Source of the DNA: Haloactinomyces albus
GTDB lineage: Bacteria > Actinomycetota > Actinomycetes > Mycobacteriales > Pseudonocardiaceae
Direction of reading: 5' to 3'
Length of the DNA: 64,000 nt
Assembly: GCF_031458135.1 (NCBI RefSeq)
Contig: NZ_JAVDXW010000001.1
Span: 2,666,001-2,730,000, forward strand
Within the stretch, counting starts at the first letter, position 1. The number at the start of each line of letters is the position of its first letter. Below are positions 54,283 through 63,924 of this stretch, piece by piece. The notes below the pieces were generated by a model. The model had not been told where the DNA came from and did no database searches. It saw nothing but the letters and a program-made list of their open reading frames with translations. The translations under genes and the position numbers were made by a program.

Positions 54283-55436
54283 TGACGTTCGCGGCGACGG
54301 CCACCGCCGTCCTCGCCCAGACGCCGTCGCAGGACGTCGTCGGGACCGGGGAGACCGTGGTCTTCTGGCTCCTCGGGCCGCTGGCCCTGGTGGGTGCGCT
54401 CGGCATGATCTTCGCCCGCAGCGCGGTGCACTCCGCGCTGTGGCTGGTGCTGACGATGCTGAGCCTGGGTGTGCTGTACATGGCCCAGAGCGCCCAGTTC
54501 CTCGGGTTCACGCAGATCATCGTCTACACCGGTGCGATCATGATGCTGTTCCTGTTCGTGCTGATGATGGTCGGCAGGGACGCGTCCGACTCGGTGGTCG
54601 AGGTGCTGCGTGGTCAGCGACTCGCCGCCGCCGTGCTGGGGATCGGGTTCGCGGTGCTGCTGGCGGCCGGACTCGCGCGTTCGCTGACCGGTGTGCAGCC
54701 CGCCGCTCCGCTGGACCCGTGGTCGGCCGAGGGCGGTGGTGCGGGCGGCCTCGGCCGGCTCATCTTCACCGACTACCTGTTCCCGTTCGAGCTGACCTCG
54801 GCACTGCTGATCACCGCCGCACTCGGCGCGATGGTCCTGGCCTACGGCGGCAAGGGGCGCAAGCCTCGCCGGACCCAGCGGGAGACGGTCGAGGCACGGT
54901 TCCGCGGTGAACATGCACGGCCCTCGCCGCTGCCGGGACCCGGTGTCTACGCGACGACGAACTCGGTGGCGACCCCCGCCCTGCTTCCGGACGGGTCGGT
55001 GGCTCCGGAGTCGTTGTCGGAGATCCTCGACAACACCCCGGTGGAGCGCCTGTCCCAGGAGCGTGCGGAGGTCTCGGGACGGGCCAGGCAGCCGGACCCC
55101 CATGCCCTGACCGGGCGGGAACCGAGGAAGCGGGAGTCGACCGGCCGAGCGCCGGATGGGCACGGTGAGCAGGGCACCGGCACGGATCCCCGAGGAACGA
55201 CGGACCCCGTCGGCACGGACACCGGCGGCACGGCCCCAGGCGGTACGAGCCCCGGAAACACCGTGGCAGGTGAAGGAGACGTACCGGAGACCCCCTCCGG
55301 GGCGTCGTATGCCGAGGGCGGCAACGACAACGGATTCAACGGCCACGGCGGCGCCAACGGACACGACGGCGGCGGTGACGGCGGCGATCGCGATGTGGAC
55401 ACCGACTCCACCTCACCCGAGGAGGTCCGGCAGTGA
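54282..55436 (+). CDS. nuoJ: NADH-quinone oxidoreductase subunit J with long hydrophilic tail
   Basis: 384 residues from ATG 54282 (GTG 54279 is an alternative). The first 190 residues are a normal NuoJ with five TM segments: [38 protein letters not shown] and [17 protein letters not shown] with the proton-path pi-bulge region. The remaining roughly 190 residues are a hydrophilic tail rich in Gly, Thr, Asp and Asn with repeats such as [15 protein letters not shown] and [13 protein letters not shown]. Typical NuoJ is about half this length. The tail has no recognised domain. Confidence 0.93.
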   Translation: MTFAATATAVLAQTPSQDVVGTGETVVFWLLGPLALVGALGMIFARSAVHSALWLVLTMLSLGVLYMAQSAQFLGFTQIIVYTGAIMMLFLFVLMMVGRDASDSVVEVLRGQRLAAAVLGIGFAVLLAAGLARSLTGVQPAAPLDPWSAEGGGAGGLGRLIFTDYLFPFELTSALLITAALGAMVLAYGGKGRKPRRTQRETVEARFRGEHARPSPLPGPGVYATTNSVATPALLPDGSVAPESLSEILDNTPVERLSQERAEVSGRARQPDPHALTGREPRKRESTGRAPDGHGEQGTGTDPRGTTDPVGTDTGGTAPGGTSPGNTVAGEGDVPETPSGASYAEGGNDNGFNGHGGANGHDGGGDGGDRDVDTDSTSPEEVRQ

Positions 55437-55732
55437 CCCCCACCTACTACCTGTTGTTGTCGGCATTGCTGTTCACCATCGGCGCGGTCGGTGTGCTGGT
55501 GCGGCGCAACGCGATCGTCGTGTTCATGTGCATCGAGCTCATGCTCAACGCCGTCAATCTGTCGCTGGTCACGTTCGCGCGTGTCGAAGGCTCGGTGGAC
55601 GGACAGGTCATGGCCTTCTTCGTGATGGTCGTGGCCGCCGCCGAGGTCGTGGTCGGACTGGCCATCATCATGTCGATCTTCCGGACGCGCCGGTCGGCCT
55701 CTGTCGACGACGCCAACCTGCTGAAGTACTAG
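55433..55732 (+). CDS. nuoK: NADH-quinone oxidoreductase subunit K
   Basis: 99 residues, three TM segments, standard length. The proton-channel glutamates lie in [19 protein letters not shown] (TM2) and [16 protein letters not shown] (TM3). GTG 55433 follows GAGGAGG and overlaps the nuoJ stop. NuoK is an Mrp-antiporter-like (MrpC) subunit of the membrane arm. Confidence 0.97.
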   Translation: MTPTYYLLLSALLFTIGAVGVLVRRNAIVVFMCIELMLNAVNLSLVTFARVEGSVDGQVMAFFVMVVAAAEVVVGLAIIMSIFRTRRSASVDDANLLKY

Positions 55733-55759
55733 CCCAGAGGGAATGGACGGAGAGCCAGC

Positions 55760-57736
55760 GTGACGACTTCGTTTCCGGCCAGCCCGGAGCCGGTGCAGGC
55801 TGCTCAGGGTGTGATCCAGACCAACGCGTGGTTGATGATCGCGTTGCCACTGCTGGGGGCGGCCGTGCTGCTGCTCGCAGGCAGGCGGGCGAACGGCTGG
55901 GGCCACCTGCTCGGATGTGCCACGGTGATCACCTCGTTCGTGTACGGGCTGGTGCTGTTCGCCACCGCCGGCGGGGGACAGGCACAGCAGGTGCACCTGT
56001 TTTCCTGGATCCCGGTCCGGGCACTGCAAGTCGATTTCGGATTGCGGATCGACCCGCTGTCGCTGGTGTTCATCCTGCTGATCACCGGGGTCGGAGCATT
56101 GATCCACATCTACTCGGTCGGCTACATGGCCCACGACCAGCAGGGCCGCAGCGGTGCGCAGAACACGGAACGGCGCCGGTTCTTCGCCTATCTGAACCTG
56201 TTCGTCGCCGCGATGCTGATCCTGGTGCTGGGCAACAGCTTCGTGACGCTCTACCTCGGCTGGGAGGGTGTCGGTCTCGCCTCCTACCTGCTGATCGGGT
56301 TCTGGCAGCAACGCCCGTCCGCGGCAGGCGCGGCGACGAAGGCGTTCGTCATGAACCGCGTCGGCGATGTCGGCCTGGCGCTGGCGATCTTCCTGCTGTT
56401 CGCGCAGCTGGGGACCACCCAGTACAGCGAGGTCTTCGCCCGGGCCGGTGAGCTCTCCTCCGGTACGCTGCTGGCGATCACGCTGCTGCTGTTGCTGGGT
56501 GCCTGTGGAAAGTCCGGTCAGGTTCCGCTGCAGGCGTGGCTGCCGGATGCCATGGAGGGCCCCACCCCGGTGTCGGCGTTGATCCACGCGGCGACGATGG
56601 TCACCGCGGGCGTTTACCTGATCGCCCGGGCGAACCCGCTGTACACGCTGTCGCCAGGGGGACAACTCGCCGTCGCCGTCGTCGGTGCCGTGACCCTGCT
56701 GGTCGGCTGCGTGATCGGCTGCGCCTACGACGACATCAAGAAGGTGCTGGCCTACTCCACGGTCAGTCAGATCGGGTACATGATGCTCGCCGTCGGCCTC
56801 GGCCCCGCCGGATACGCGCTGGGCATCATGCATCTGCTCACGCACGGCTTCTTCAAGGCGGGACTGTTCCTGGGGGCGGGCTCGGTCATGCACGGCATGA
56901 ACGACGAGGTCGACATGCGCAAGTTCGGTGGTCTTCGCCGGTACATGCCGATCACCTTCGCCACCTTCGGGCTCGGCTACTTGGCGCTGATCGGGTTTCC
57001 GTTCCTGTCCGGCTACTACTCCAAGGACGCCATCATCGCGGCGGCCTTCGGTACGGGCGGCTGGCAGGGCTGGGTCTTCGGTGGGGTGGCGGTGCTCGGT
57101 GCCGCTCTCACGGCGTTCTACATGACCCGCCTGGTGTTGATGACGTTCTTCGGTGAACGCCGATGGGAGAACCTCACCGACTCCAACGGCGAGAAGTTCC
57201 ATCCGCACGAGTCGCCCGCCGTGATGACGGCGCCGATGATCGTGCTCGCCCTCGGCTCGGTCGGAGCCGGACTGTTCTTCACCACCGGTGAACGACTGGT
57301 GAGTTTTCTCACGCCTGCCCTGGGAGAGCTGCAGGAGGGCCACGGTGCGCTGCCGCACTCGGTGATTCAGCTGCTCACCGTCGGTTTTGCCGCGCTCGGT
57401 GTGGTGGTCGCGTGGCTGTTCGTCGGGCGCAAACCGGTGGCGGTGGCCCGGCCGCAGCGGGTCTCGCCGCCGGTGCGGGCCGCGCGTGCCGACCTGTACG
57501 GCAATGCGTTCAACCGCGTGGTGGTCGTGCGCCCGATCTCGTGGCTGACGCGGGGACTGGTGCAGGTCGACAACCGGGGCGTCGACGGGGCGGTCAACGG
57601 CGTGGCCGCGTTCCTCGGCGGTGCTTCCCGCGGTCTCCGGCGCTGGCAGACCGGGTTCGTCCGGTCCTACGCCCTGTCCATGCTCGCCGGCGGTGTCCTG
57701 CTGGTCGCCGCCATGCTCACCGTGGGGACCCCATGA
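55760..57736 (+). CDS. nuoL: NADH-quinone oxidoreductase subunit L
   Basis: 658 residues with about 15 TM segments. It is the distal proton-pumping antiporter-like subunit with the long lateral helix. Signatures include [18 protein letters not shown], the lysine-bearing [35 protein letters not shown]-type region (residues about 245-285), [18 protein letters not shown] and [21 protein letters not shown] start follows GGAGAG. The gap to nuoM is 97 nt and filled by palindromic repeats, unlike the tight spacing elsewhere in the operon. Confidence 0.96.
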   Translation: MTTSFPASPEPVQAAQGVIQTNAWLMIALPLLGAAVLLLAGRRANGWGHLLGCATVITSFVYGLVLFATAGGGQAQQVHLFSWIPVRALQVDFGLRIDPLSLVFILLITGVGALIHIYSVGYMAHDQQGRSGAQNTERRRFFAYLNLFVAAMLILVLGNSFVTLYLGWEGVGLASYLLIGFWQQRPSAAGAATKAFVMNRVGDVGLALAIFLLFAQLGTTQYSEVFARAGELSSGTLLAITLLLLLGACGKSGQVPLQAWLPDAMEGPTPVSALIHAATMVTAGVYLIARANPLYTLSPGGQLAVAVVGAVTLLVGCVIGCAYDDIKKVLAYSTVSQIGYMMLAVGLGPAGYALGIMHLLTHGFFKAGLFLGAGSVMHGMNDEVDMRKFGGLRRYMPITFATFGLGYLALIGFPFLSGYYSKDAIIAAAFGTGGWQGWVFGGVAVLGAALTAFYMTRLVLMTFFGERRWENLTDSNGEKFHPHESPAVMTAPMIVLALGSVGAGLFFTTGERLVSFLTPALGELQEGHGALPHSVIQLLTVGFAALGVVVAWLFVGRKPVAVARPQRVSPPVRAARADLYGNAFNRVVVVRPISWLTRGLVQVDNRGVDGAVNGVAAFLGGASRGLRRWQTGFVRSYALSMLAGGVLLVAAMLTVGTP

Positions 57737-57746
57737 CATCGCGTTG

Positions 57747-57794
57747 TGCAGTTTCGCGCGAAATCACAGAAATGCAGTTTCGCGCGAAACTGCA
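57747..57794. repeat. Two copies of a TGCAGTTTCGCGCGAAA palindrome between nuoL and nuoM
   Basis: TGCAGTTTCGCGCGAAA occurs at 57747-57763 and again at 57773-57789. The second copy is a perfect 22-bp palindrome (57773-57794); the first has a diverged right arm ending in TCACA. The inner 20 bp match the palindrome at 20146-20165. It looks like a small interspersed repeat cluster inserted into the operon. Confidence 0.9.
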
Positions 57795-57833
57795 GAAACC
57801 CACCCGACCGAGTGACCCCCAAGAGGAGATTCG

Positions 57834-59438
57834 ATGACCCTGCTCCTCACCTTGATCCTGCTGCCGCTGGTCGGTGCCGTGGTGGTGGCGCTGCTTCGCG
57901 GTAACGAGCAGGCCGCCAAGCTCACCGCACTGGCGTTCTCGCTGGCGGAACTCGTGATCGCGGCAGCCGCGTGGTTCGCCTACGACCCGGCGGGGCCGCG
58001 ACTGCAGCTGACGAGTTCGGTCGAGTGGATTCCGGCCTTCGGTATCCGGCTGTCCTTCGGTGTGGACGGGATCGCACTGGCGATGGTGGCCATCATCGCG
58101 CTGCTGACGCCCCTGGTGCTGGGCTTCAGTTGGCGGGAGCGGATTCCCGACGGCCGCACCCACGGCGGGTTCTTCTCGCTGTTGCTGGTGCAGCAGGCGT
58201 TGACGGTCGCGGTGTTCGCCACGACCGACGTGTTCGTGTTCTACGTGCTGTTCGAGCTCATGCTCATCCCGATGTACTTCCTCATCGGCGGCTACGGCGG
58301 GCAGCAGCGGCAGTACGCCGCAGTGAAGTTCTTCCTGTACTCGTTCCTCGGTGGCCTGATCATGTTGGCCTCGGCCATCGGTGCTTATGCCTACGCGGCA
58401 CAGGCCACGGGACGAGGCACCTTCGACTGGGCGACGCTGACGCGGGTGCTCGGTGACGCGCCGATCAACGTGCAGATCTGGATCTTCCTGGGCTTTTTCC
58501 TCGCCTTCGCGATCAAGGCACCGCTGGTGCCGCTGCACACGTGGTTGCCGGACGCGGCGGAGCAGGCACCCATCGGCGTGGCGGTGATCGTGGTGGGCGT
58601 GCTGGATAAGGTCGGCACCTTCGGATTCCTGCGCTACAGCCTCCCGCTGACCCCCGACGCCTCCCGGGTGCTCGCGCCGCTCGTGTTGACCCTCGCCGTC
58701 ATCGGTGTGCTCTACGGCTCGCTACAGGCATTCGGACAGACCGACCTCAAGCGGCTCATCGCCTACGTCTCGATCGCGCACTTCGGGTTCATCGCACTGG
58801 GTATCTTCGCCTTCACCACGCAGGCGCAGGTCGGGGCGGCTTCGTACATGGTCAACCACAGCATCGCCACCGGGATGCTGGTGCTGGTGATCGGCATGAT
58901 CATCGTGCGCGGTGGCTCCACCCGGATCACCGATTACGGCGGTATGGCGCAGGTGACGCCGCTGTTGGCCGGAATGCTCCTGCTCGCGGGGCTGAGCACG
59001 TTGTCGCTGCCGGGGACGAACTCGTTCATCAGCGAGTTCCTGGTCCTGATCGGATCGTTCGTGACCCGGCCCGTGTATACGGTGCTGGCCACCCTCGGCA
59101 TGGTTCTGGCCGCTGTCTACGTGTTCCGGCTGTACCAGCGCGTGATGCAGGGGCCGGTGTCCGGGAATGCCCTGGTCGGCGCCGCGGGCGGGCCGGGTGC
59201 GGCGACCGATCCCGGCATGCTCGCCCGAGGATCGGCGAAGGCATCCGGAGGCGCGTCCCGGGCGGGGATCGGTGATCTCGATGCACGGGAGATCGCGGTA
59301 CTGGCTCCGCTGGCGGTGCTGGTGATCGCGCTGGGGTTCTACCCGGAACCGATGCTCGACGTCATCACCCCGTCGGTCGAAGCAACCATGAGCGAGATCG
59401 GTGTCACCGATCCTGTGACCTCTCAGGGAGGTAACTGA
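57834..59438 (+). CDS. nuoM: NADH-quinone oxidoreductase subunit M
   Basis: 534 residues, about 14 TM segments. Antiporter-like subunit. Key parts are LFELMLIPMYFLIGGYG with the conserved Glu, FLAFAIKAPLVPLHTWLPDAAEQAPI with the channel lysine, QTDLKRLIAYVSIAHFGFI and the mid-membrane MVNHSIATGMLVLVIG. A hydrophilic insertion (GAAGGPGAATDPG region, about residue 445) before the last helix is unusual. ATG follows AGAGGAG. Confidence 0.96.
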   Translation: MTLLLTLILLPLVGAVVVALLRGNEQAAKLTALAFSLAELVIAAAAWFAYDPAGPRLQLTSSVEWIPAFGIRLSFGVDGIALAMVAIIALLTPLVLGFSWRERIPDGRTHGGFFSLLLVQQALTVAVFATTDVFVFYVLFELMLIPMYFLIGGYGGQQRQYAAVKFFLYSFLGGLIMLASAIGAYAYAAQATGRGTFDWATLTRVLGDAPINVQIWIFLGFFLAFAIKAPLVPLHTWLPDAAEQAPIGVAVIVVGVLDKVGTFGFLRYSLPLTPDASRVLAPLVLTLAVIGVLYGSLQAFGQTDLKRLIAYVSIAHFGFIALGIFAFTTQAQVGAASYMVNHSIATGMLVLVIGMIIVRGGSTRITDYGGMAQVTPLLAGMLLLAGLSTLSLPGTNSFISEFLVLIGSFVTRPVYTVLATLGMVLAAVYVFRLYQRVMQGPVSGNALVGAAGGPGAATDPGMLARGSAKASGGASRAGIGDLDAREIAVLAPLAVLVIALGFYPEPMLDVITPSVEATMSEIGVTDPVTSQGGN

Positions 59439-59440
59439 CA

Positions 59441-61102
59441 GTGGGCGTCATGACGCAAACCGGTGCGGTGATTCTCGCGCAGCAGCCCGTCGAACCGCCG
59501 CCGATCAACTACTCGGCCATCGCGCCCGTGTTGATCGTGCTCGGCGCGGCGTGCCTGGCGGTGCTGGTCGAGGCCTTCCTACCGCACCACCGGAGATGGT
59601 TCACACAGGTGGGGTTGAGCCTGCTCGCACTGGTTGCCGCCGGTGTCTGGCTGATCGTCTACGCGCGGGGCGGCCCGATGGGACTGACCACGCTGGCGGA
59701 CACGATCGCAATCGACGCACCGACGCTGTTCCTGTGGGGAACGCTGCTCACGCTGGGGCTGGCGTCGATCCTGCTCATCGCCGATCGCACCGTGGAACCG
59801 GGTGGCGCCTTCGTGGCCGAGTCGAACGCCGCGCCACCGCAGGAAACGACCACCGACTTTCCGAGTGGCGGCACGAGCGGTCCCCCGAGTGGCGGTACGG
59901 CTACGAGTACCGCCGCCCCCGCAGCGGTGGCGAGCCGAGCCACGGCGGATGCGGTCGGGATGCGTACCGAGGTTTTCCCGCTGGGCCTGTTCTCGCTCGG
60001 CGGGATGATGGTGTTCTGCGCGGCCAATGATCTACTGACGATGTTCATCGCACTGGAGGTGCTGAGTCTCCCGCTGTACCTGATGTGCGGCCTGGCCAAG
60101 CGTCGTCGTCTGCTGTCCCAGGAGGCAGCGGTCAAGTACTTCCTGCTGGGTGCGTTCGCTTCCGCGTTCTTCCTCTACGGCCTGGCGTTGCTGTACGGCT
60201 ATGCCGGGTCGGTGCAACTGTCCGCGATCGCCGATGCCACGGCAGGCAGTGCCCGGTCGGACACGCTGCTGTTCGCAGGCTTGGGCCTGCTGGTGGTGGG
60301 GCTGTTGTTCAAGGGTTCGGTCGGTCCTTTCCACACCTGGACCCCGGACGTCTACCATGGCGCGCCGACCGCGGTGACGGGTTTCATGGCCGCTTGTACG
60401 AAGGTGGCTGCTTTCGGCGCGATCCTGCGCGTACTGCACGTGGCCTTCGAGGCATCCAGTTGGGAGTGGCACTGGGTGCTGTGGACCGTGGCGGTCGTCT
60501 CGATGGTCATCGGCGTGGTGCTCGGCCTCACCCAGACCGACATCAAGCGCATGGTCGCCTACTCGTCGATCGCCCACGCCGGGTTTCTCATGGTCGGCTC
60601 GATCACCCTGACCGAGGCGGGGCTGTCCGGGACCCTGTTCTACCTGCTGGCTTACGGATTCACCACGATCTCGATCTTCGGAATCATCAGCTTGGTGCGT
60701 ACTTCCGAGGGTGAGGCTACTCACCTTTCGGACTGGGCCGGTCTCGCCAAGCGATCACCGTTGGTTGCCTGGGTGTTCACGTTCCTGTTGCTCGCACTGG
60801 CCGGTATCCCCATGACGAGCGGTTTTATGGGCAAATTCGTGGTTTTCTCGGCGGCGCTGGCCGACGGGATGGCGCCGCTGGTGGTCATAGCCCTGGTGGC
60901 CAGTGCGGTTGCGGCCTTCTTCTATCTTCGTGTCATCGTGCTGATGCACTTCAACGAACCGGCCCCGGACGGTCCGACGGTCAGCGTGCCCGGTGCGTTC
61001 ACAACGGCGGCGATCACACTCGGTGTGGTCGTGACGCTGCTGTTGGGCGTGCTACCCACGGTGGCGCTGGACTGGGCGAGCGTGGGCGGCTTCGTGTCGT
61101 AG
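59441..61102 (+). CDS. nuoN: NADH-quinone oxidoreductase subunit N
   Basis: 553 residues from GTG 59441, with AGGGAGGT 8 nt upstream (ATG 59450 is in frame). The antiporter fold shows LEVLSLPLYLMCGLAKRR, EAAVKYFLLGAFASAFFLYG, the lysine motif LFKGSVGPFHTWTPDVYHGAP and QTDIKRMVAYSSIAHAGFL. A Ser/Thr/Gly insertion of about 45 residues (ending AAPAAVASRATADA) after the third TM is found in related actinobacteria. It ends the nuo operon. Confidence 0.96.
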   Translation: MGVMTQTGAVILAQQPVEPPPINYSAIAPVLIVLGAACLAVLVEAFLPHHRRWFTQVGLSLLALVAAGVWLIVYARGGPMGLTTLADTIAIDAPTLFLWGTLLTLGLASILLIADRTVEPGGAFVAESNAAPPQETTTDFPSGGTSGPPSGGTATSTAAPAAVASRATADAVGMRTEVFPLGLFSLGGMMVFCAANDLLTMFIALEVLSLPLYLMCGLAKRRRLLSQEAAVKYFLLGAFASAFFLYGLALLYGYAGSVQLSAIADATAGSARSDTLLFAGLGLLVVGLLFKGSVGPFHTWTPDVYHGAPTAVTGFMAACTKVAAFGAILRVLHVAFEASSWEWHWVLWTVAVVSMVIGVVLGLTQTDIKRMVAYSSIAHAGFLMVGSITLTEAGLSGTLFYLLAYGFTTISIFGIISLVRTSEGEATHLSDWAGLAKRSPLVAWVFTFLLLALAGIPMTSGFMGKFVVFSAALADGMAPLVVIALVASAVAAFFYLRVIVLMHFNEPAPDGPTVSVPGAFTTAAITLGVVVTLLLGVLPTVALDWASVGGFVS

Positions 61103-61149
61103 AGTGCCTGCCGGAGTGGCCATCGATGGCAAAGTAAGGCGACGGTGAC

Positions 61150-62187
61150 GTGAGCAGCCCAGTTGGTGATCCGACCAGCGGTGTACCGGGGGAACCGCAT
61201 GACCTCCCCGGTGGCCTTGACATCGCCGACCCGGCACTTGCTGAGTCGGTCCGTGGCGGTATGGCTCGAGTGGAGGGGTTGCTGCACGATTGGGTGCGCA
61301 GTGACTTCGACTTCGCCACTCGGGCTTCGCTGCACCTGGTCGATGCCGGGGGCAAACGATTCCGGCCGTTGTTCACGTTGCTGGCGGCTCACTTCGGCGA
61401 TCCGGATGCCGAGGAAGTGATCAAATCCGCAGCGATCGTCGAACTGGTGCACCTGGCCACGCTCTATCACGATGACGTGATGGATGAGGCCACCATGCGC
61501 CGTGGGGCGAGCAGCGCGAACGCCCGGTGGGACAACTCGGTGGCCATTCTCGCCGGTGATTTCCTGTTCGCTCAGGCATCCCGCTTGGTGGCCGATCTGG
61601 GCTCCGAAGCTGTACGGACCATGGCCCGGACCTTCGAATCCCTGGTCACCGGGCAGATGCGGGAAACCGTCGGTGCCGAGGAGGGCGAGGACGTCATCGA
61701 GCACTACCTGGCGGTGATCTCCGAGAAGACCGGTTCGCTGATCGCCACCTCGGGCCAGTTCGGTGCGTCGTTCGCCGGTGTCGAGGAAAGCCGGGTACAG
61801 GCGCTGGACCGGATCGGACAGTTCCTCGGCACTGCCTTCCAGATTTCCGACGACATCATCGATATCGCCTCACCGTCGGCCGAGTCGGGGAAGCTTCCCG
61901 GCGCCGACCTGCGCGAGGGCGTGCCGACATTGCCGATGTTGTACGCACTGGCCGGGGAGAATGTCGATCCGCGACTGCGGGAACTGCTGTCGGGACCGCT
62001 GAGCGGTACCGACGAGGTCGAGGAGGCGTTGCGACGGCTGCGGGAGTCCGATGGCCTGTTGCGTGCCCGCAAGAAACTCGACGAGTATGCCGATGGTGCT
62101 CGCTCGCAGCTGGAATTCCTGCCGGACTGCCCGGCACGCAATGCCGTATCCGCACTGGTGGACTATGTCGTTGCGCGCACGCATTGA
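61150..62187 (+). CDS. All-trans polyprenyl diphosphate synthase
   Basis: 345 residues from GTG 61150. It elongates allylic diphosphates with isopentenyl diphosphate, most likely to make the menaquinone side chain used by MenA. The first Asp-rich motif is LATLYHDDVMDEATMRRG, the second is FQISDDIIDIASP, and GGKRFRPLFTLLAA precedes them. The residue five before the first motif is small and aliphatic rather than bulky, which permits long chains; exact length is not predictable. The Rv0562 (GrcC1) relative sits beside the same reductase in mycobacteria; here nuoA-N lies between. Confidence 0.92.
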   Translation: MSSPVGDPTSGVPGEPHDLPGGLDIADPALAESVRGGMARVEGLLHDWVRSDFDFATRASLHLVDAGGKRFRPLFTLLAAHFGDPDAEEVIKSAAIVELVHLATLYHDDVMDEATMRRGASSANARWDNSVAILAGDFLFAQASRLVADLGSEAVRTMARTFESLVTGQMRETVGAEEGEDVIEHYLAVISEKTGSLIATSGQFGASFAGVEESRVQALDRIGQFLGTAFQISDDIIDIASPSAESGKLPGADLREGVPTLPMLYALAGENVDPRLRELLSGPLSGTDEVEEALRRLRESDGLLRARKKLDEYADGARSQLEFLPDCPARNAVSALVDYVVARTH

Positions 62188-62201
62188 GCCCCCACGGGGG
62201 C
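62188..62201 (+). terminator. Hairpin GCCCCC-AC-GGGGGC after the polyprenyl synthase gene
   Basis: A perfect GC stem begins right after the stop codon. There is no T-tract, and the next gene starts only 39 nt later, so it may attenuate rather than stop transcription. Confidence 0.4.
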
Positions 62202-62239
62202 ATGTCACGGCCCGCTGACATCCAGGGAGGATCTCGCCG

Positions 62240-63322
62240 GTGACATGGCTGTTTACGCAGGTGTGGTTGTGGAGCCTGGCCGCATTCGCCCTGGGATCGC
62301 TGCTGACCTGGCTGCTCTTCGTCCTGCCACTGCAACGGAAGCTCGGCACCGCACGTGCCCGAATCGCCGACATGGAATCCGGGACCGTAGCACCGTACCG
62401 CGACTACGGCGAGGACGACGAATCGCCGATGAGAGCGGGCGAACAGGAATACACGGCCTGGGACCTGTTGCATGCGGAACACGGCAGCAAGGAGCACCCG
62501 GAGCAGTCCCGGGATGCGGACTGGTTGCTCCGGGAGGACGCTGCCGAGACCACCACGGAGATCGCCGCGGTCGGCGTGGCCGTCGACGACGGCGAATCGC
62601 GGCGAGAGCACGGACACGGCGCGCAGCCGAGAGCGCGGCAACGAGGTGGGCACACGTACCCGGAGGAACGGCAGGGGCACTTCGCCGGTGACCCCGTGCT
62701 GCATTGGGACGAGTGGGTCGAGGCCGTCCGGCAGACGCAGACACCGAATGCACCTGCCGAGGAGCAGGAGTCGCCGGATACCGAGTTCATCCAGCCATCG
62801 TCGAGTCCCGACACGCGGGCACCCACGACCGACGTCGTGGCCCCGGGGGACTGGCCCGGTGCGCAGGACGATCCCGATTCCCCGGGGACTGTCGAAGTCC
62901 CCGCGATTGCCGAGCACGGACGCACGGGCGGGGCCGGAGCCGATCGGAATTCGGATTCCGAGGCCGATGACCCCGAACTTTCCGGGCAGTTGCGCTCGTT
63001 GTTCGACCCTCTGGTGTCACCCGGTATCGAGCAGGGCAGGCGGGACACCCCGTATGTTCCTCCGGTGGGAGCGGAGAAACCGCAGACTTCCGGCGATGCG
63101 GCGACCGGCGCGCCGGAGTCTCGGGAGTCGTTGCCGCGCCGGATTCCGGGTACGACTTCCAAGCCGGGAACCCCGCCCCGGAATGGAGTGGCCGCGCCCA
63201 AGTTCCGACCGGAGCGGTCCGCACAGCCCCCCGCTGCGCCACGGGAAACCGGGACGGAAGCAGCGCCGGGCGCAGAAGTCGAATCCGACTCGGACAACAG
63301 CGAGTCCGAATCGTCGTCGTGA
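62240..63322 (+). CDS. Single-TM acidic protein of unknown function
   Basis: 360 residues from GTG 62240. One N-terminal TM segment (WLWSLAAFALGSLLTWLLFVL) is followed by LPLQRKLGTARARIADME and then about 310 hydrophilic residues rich in Asp, Glu, Ser and Pro with no domain I recognise. A short conserved-looking patch is PELSGQLRSLFDPL. The protein ends in a Ser/Asp/Glu run. It resembles the membrane-anchored disordered proteins frequent in actinobacterial operons; it may be co-transcribed with the polyprenyl synthase. Confidence 0.6.
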   Translation: MTWLFTQVWLWSLAAFALGSLLTWLLFVLPLQRKLGTARARIADMESGTVAPYRDYGEDDESPMRAGEQEYTAWDLLHAEHGSKEHPEQSRDADWLLREDAAETTTEIAAVGVAVDDGESRREHGHGAQPRARQRGGHTYPEERQGHFAGDPVLHWDEWVEAVRQTQTPNAPAEEQESPDTEFIQPSSSPDTRAPTTDVVAPGDWPGAQDDPDSPGTVEVPAIAEHGRTGGAGADRNSDSEADDPELSGQLRSLFDPLVSPGIEQGRRDTPYVPPVGAEKPQTSGDAATGAPESRESLPRRIPGTTSKPGTPPRNGVAAPKFRPERSAQPPAAPRETGTEAAPGAEVESDSDNSESESSS

Positions 63323-63354
63323 ACGCCCACGGCATCCTCTTTCGGACAGGACGG

Positions 63355-63431
63355 CCGGGATGACGACGGTCAGGATAGCGACGACCGGGATGACGACGGT
63401 CAGGATAGCGACGACCGGGATGACGACGGTC
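63355..63431. repeat. 30-bp tandem repeat, 2.6 copies
   Basis: The 30-bp unit starting CCGGGATGACGACGGTCAGG is perfectly repeated at 63355-63384 and 63385-63414, with a third partial copy (17 bp identical) to 63431. It fills the gap between two convergent genes. Copies are head to tail with no spacers, so it is a minisatellite-like repeat, not CRISPR. Confidence 0.9.
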
Positions 63432-63483
63432 GGAATAACACAGCGCGCATTGCGCACGGCTTACTGTTACCGAGCTCGCCCGG

Positions 63484-63924
63484 TCAAGCCTGCGGCGGCC
63501 GGTCCAGCAGGCGGGAGAGCACCACGGTCGACACCGTGCGGTTGATGAACTCCACACCGCGCAGCCGTTCCAGCGCGGTTTCCAGGTGATGGATGTCGGC
63601 GGCACGCAGGTGCACGATCGCGTCCGCCGGCCCCGAGACGGTGTAGGCACCCACAACTTCCGGCAGGGGTTCCAGTCCGCTCCGGATTCGCTGTGTGGGG
63701 ACATTGCCGTGGCAGTGCACCTCGACGAAGGCTTCCGTTCCCCAGCCCAGTGCCTCGGGATCGACCACGGCAGTGAATCCTCGCAGGATGCCCAGGTCCA
63801 GTAACTTGTCGACGCGTCGCTTCACGGCCGGCGCGGACAGTCCGACCACATTGCCGATCTCGGCGTAACTGGCGCGCGCATCGGTCACAAGTTGCGAAAC
63901 GATTCGCTGATCCAAGGAGTCCAT
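63484..63924 (-). CDS. Lrp/AsnC family transcriptional regulator
   Basis: 146 residues from ATG 63924 (a TTG at 63930 is in frame). The N-terminal helix-turn-helix is LDQRIVSQLVTDARASYAEIGNVVGLSAPAVKRRVDKL, followed by the linker GILRGFTAVVDP and the RAM ligand-binding domain (AFVEVHCHG, VVGAYTVSGPADAIVHLRA). Such proteins sense amino acids as octamers and often control a divergent metabolic gene, which here would lie beyond the window end. A CAGAAT hexamer (63937-63932) 7 nt before the ATG suggests a leaderless mRNA. Confidence 0.88.
   Translation of the reverse strand: MDSLDQRIVSQLVTDARASYAEIGNVVGLSAPAVKRRVDKLLDLGILRGFTAVVDPEALGWGTEAFVEVHCHGNVPTQRIRSGLEPLPEVVGAYTVSGPADAIVHLRAADIHHLETALERLRGVEFINRTVSTVVLSRLLDRPPQA

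Noticed and set aside
54947-57739. 930-residue open frame on the minus strand opposite nuoJ-nuoL
   Set aside because: It is the antisense shadow of highly conserved nuo genes in GC-rich DNA; the product is His/Arg/Gln-rich low complexity with no domain.
63355-63431. CRISPR-like array
   Set aside because: Units are directly contiguous with no spacers, and no cas genes are present.
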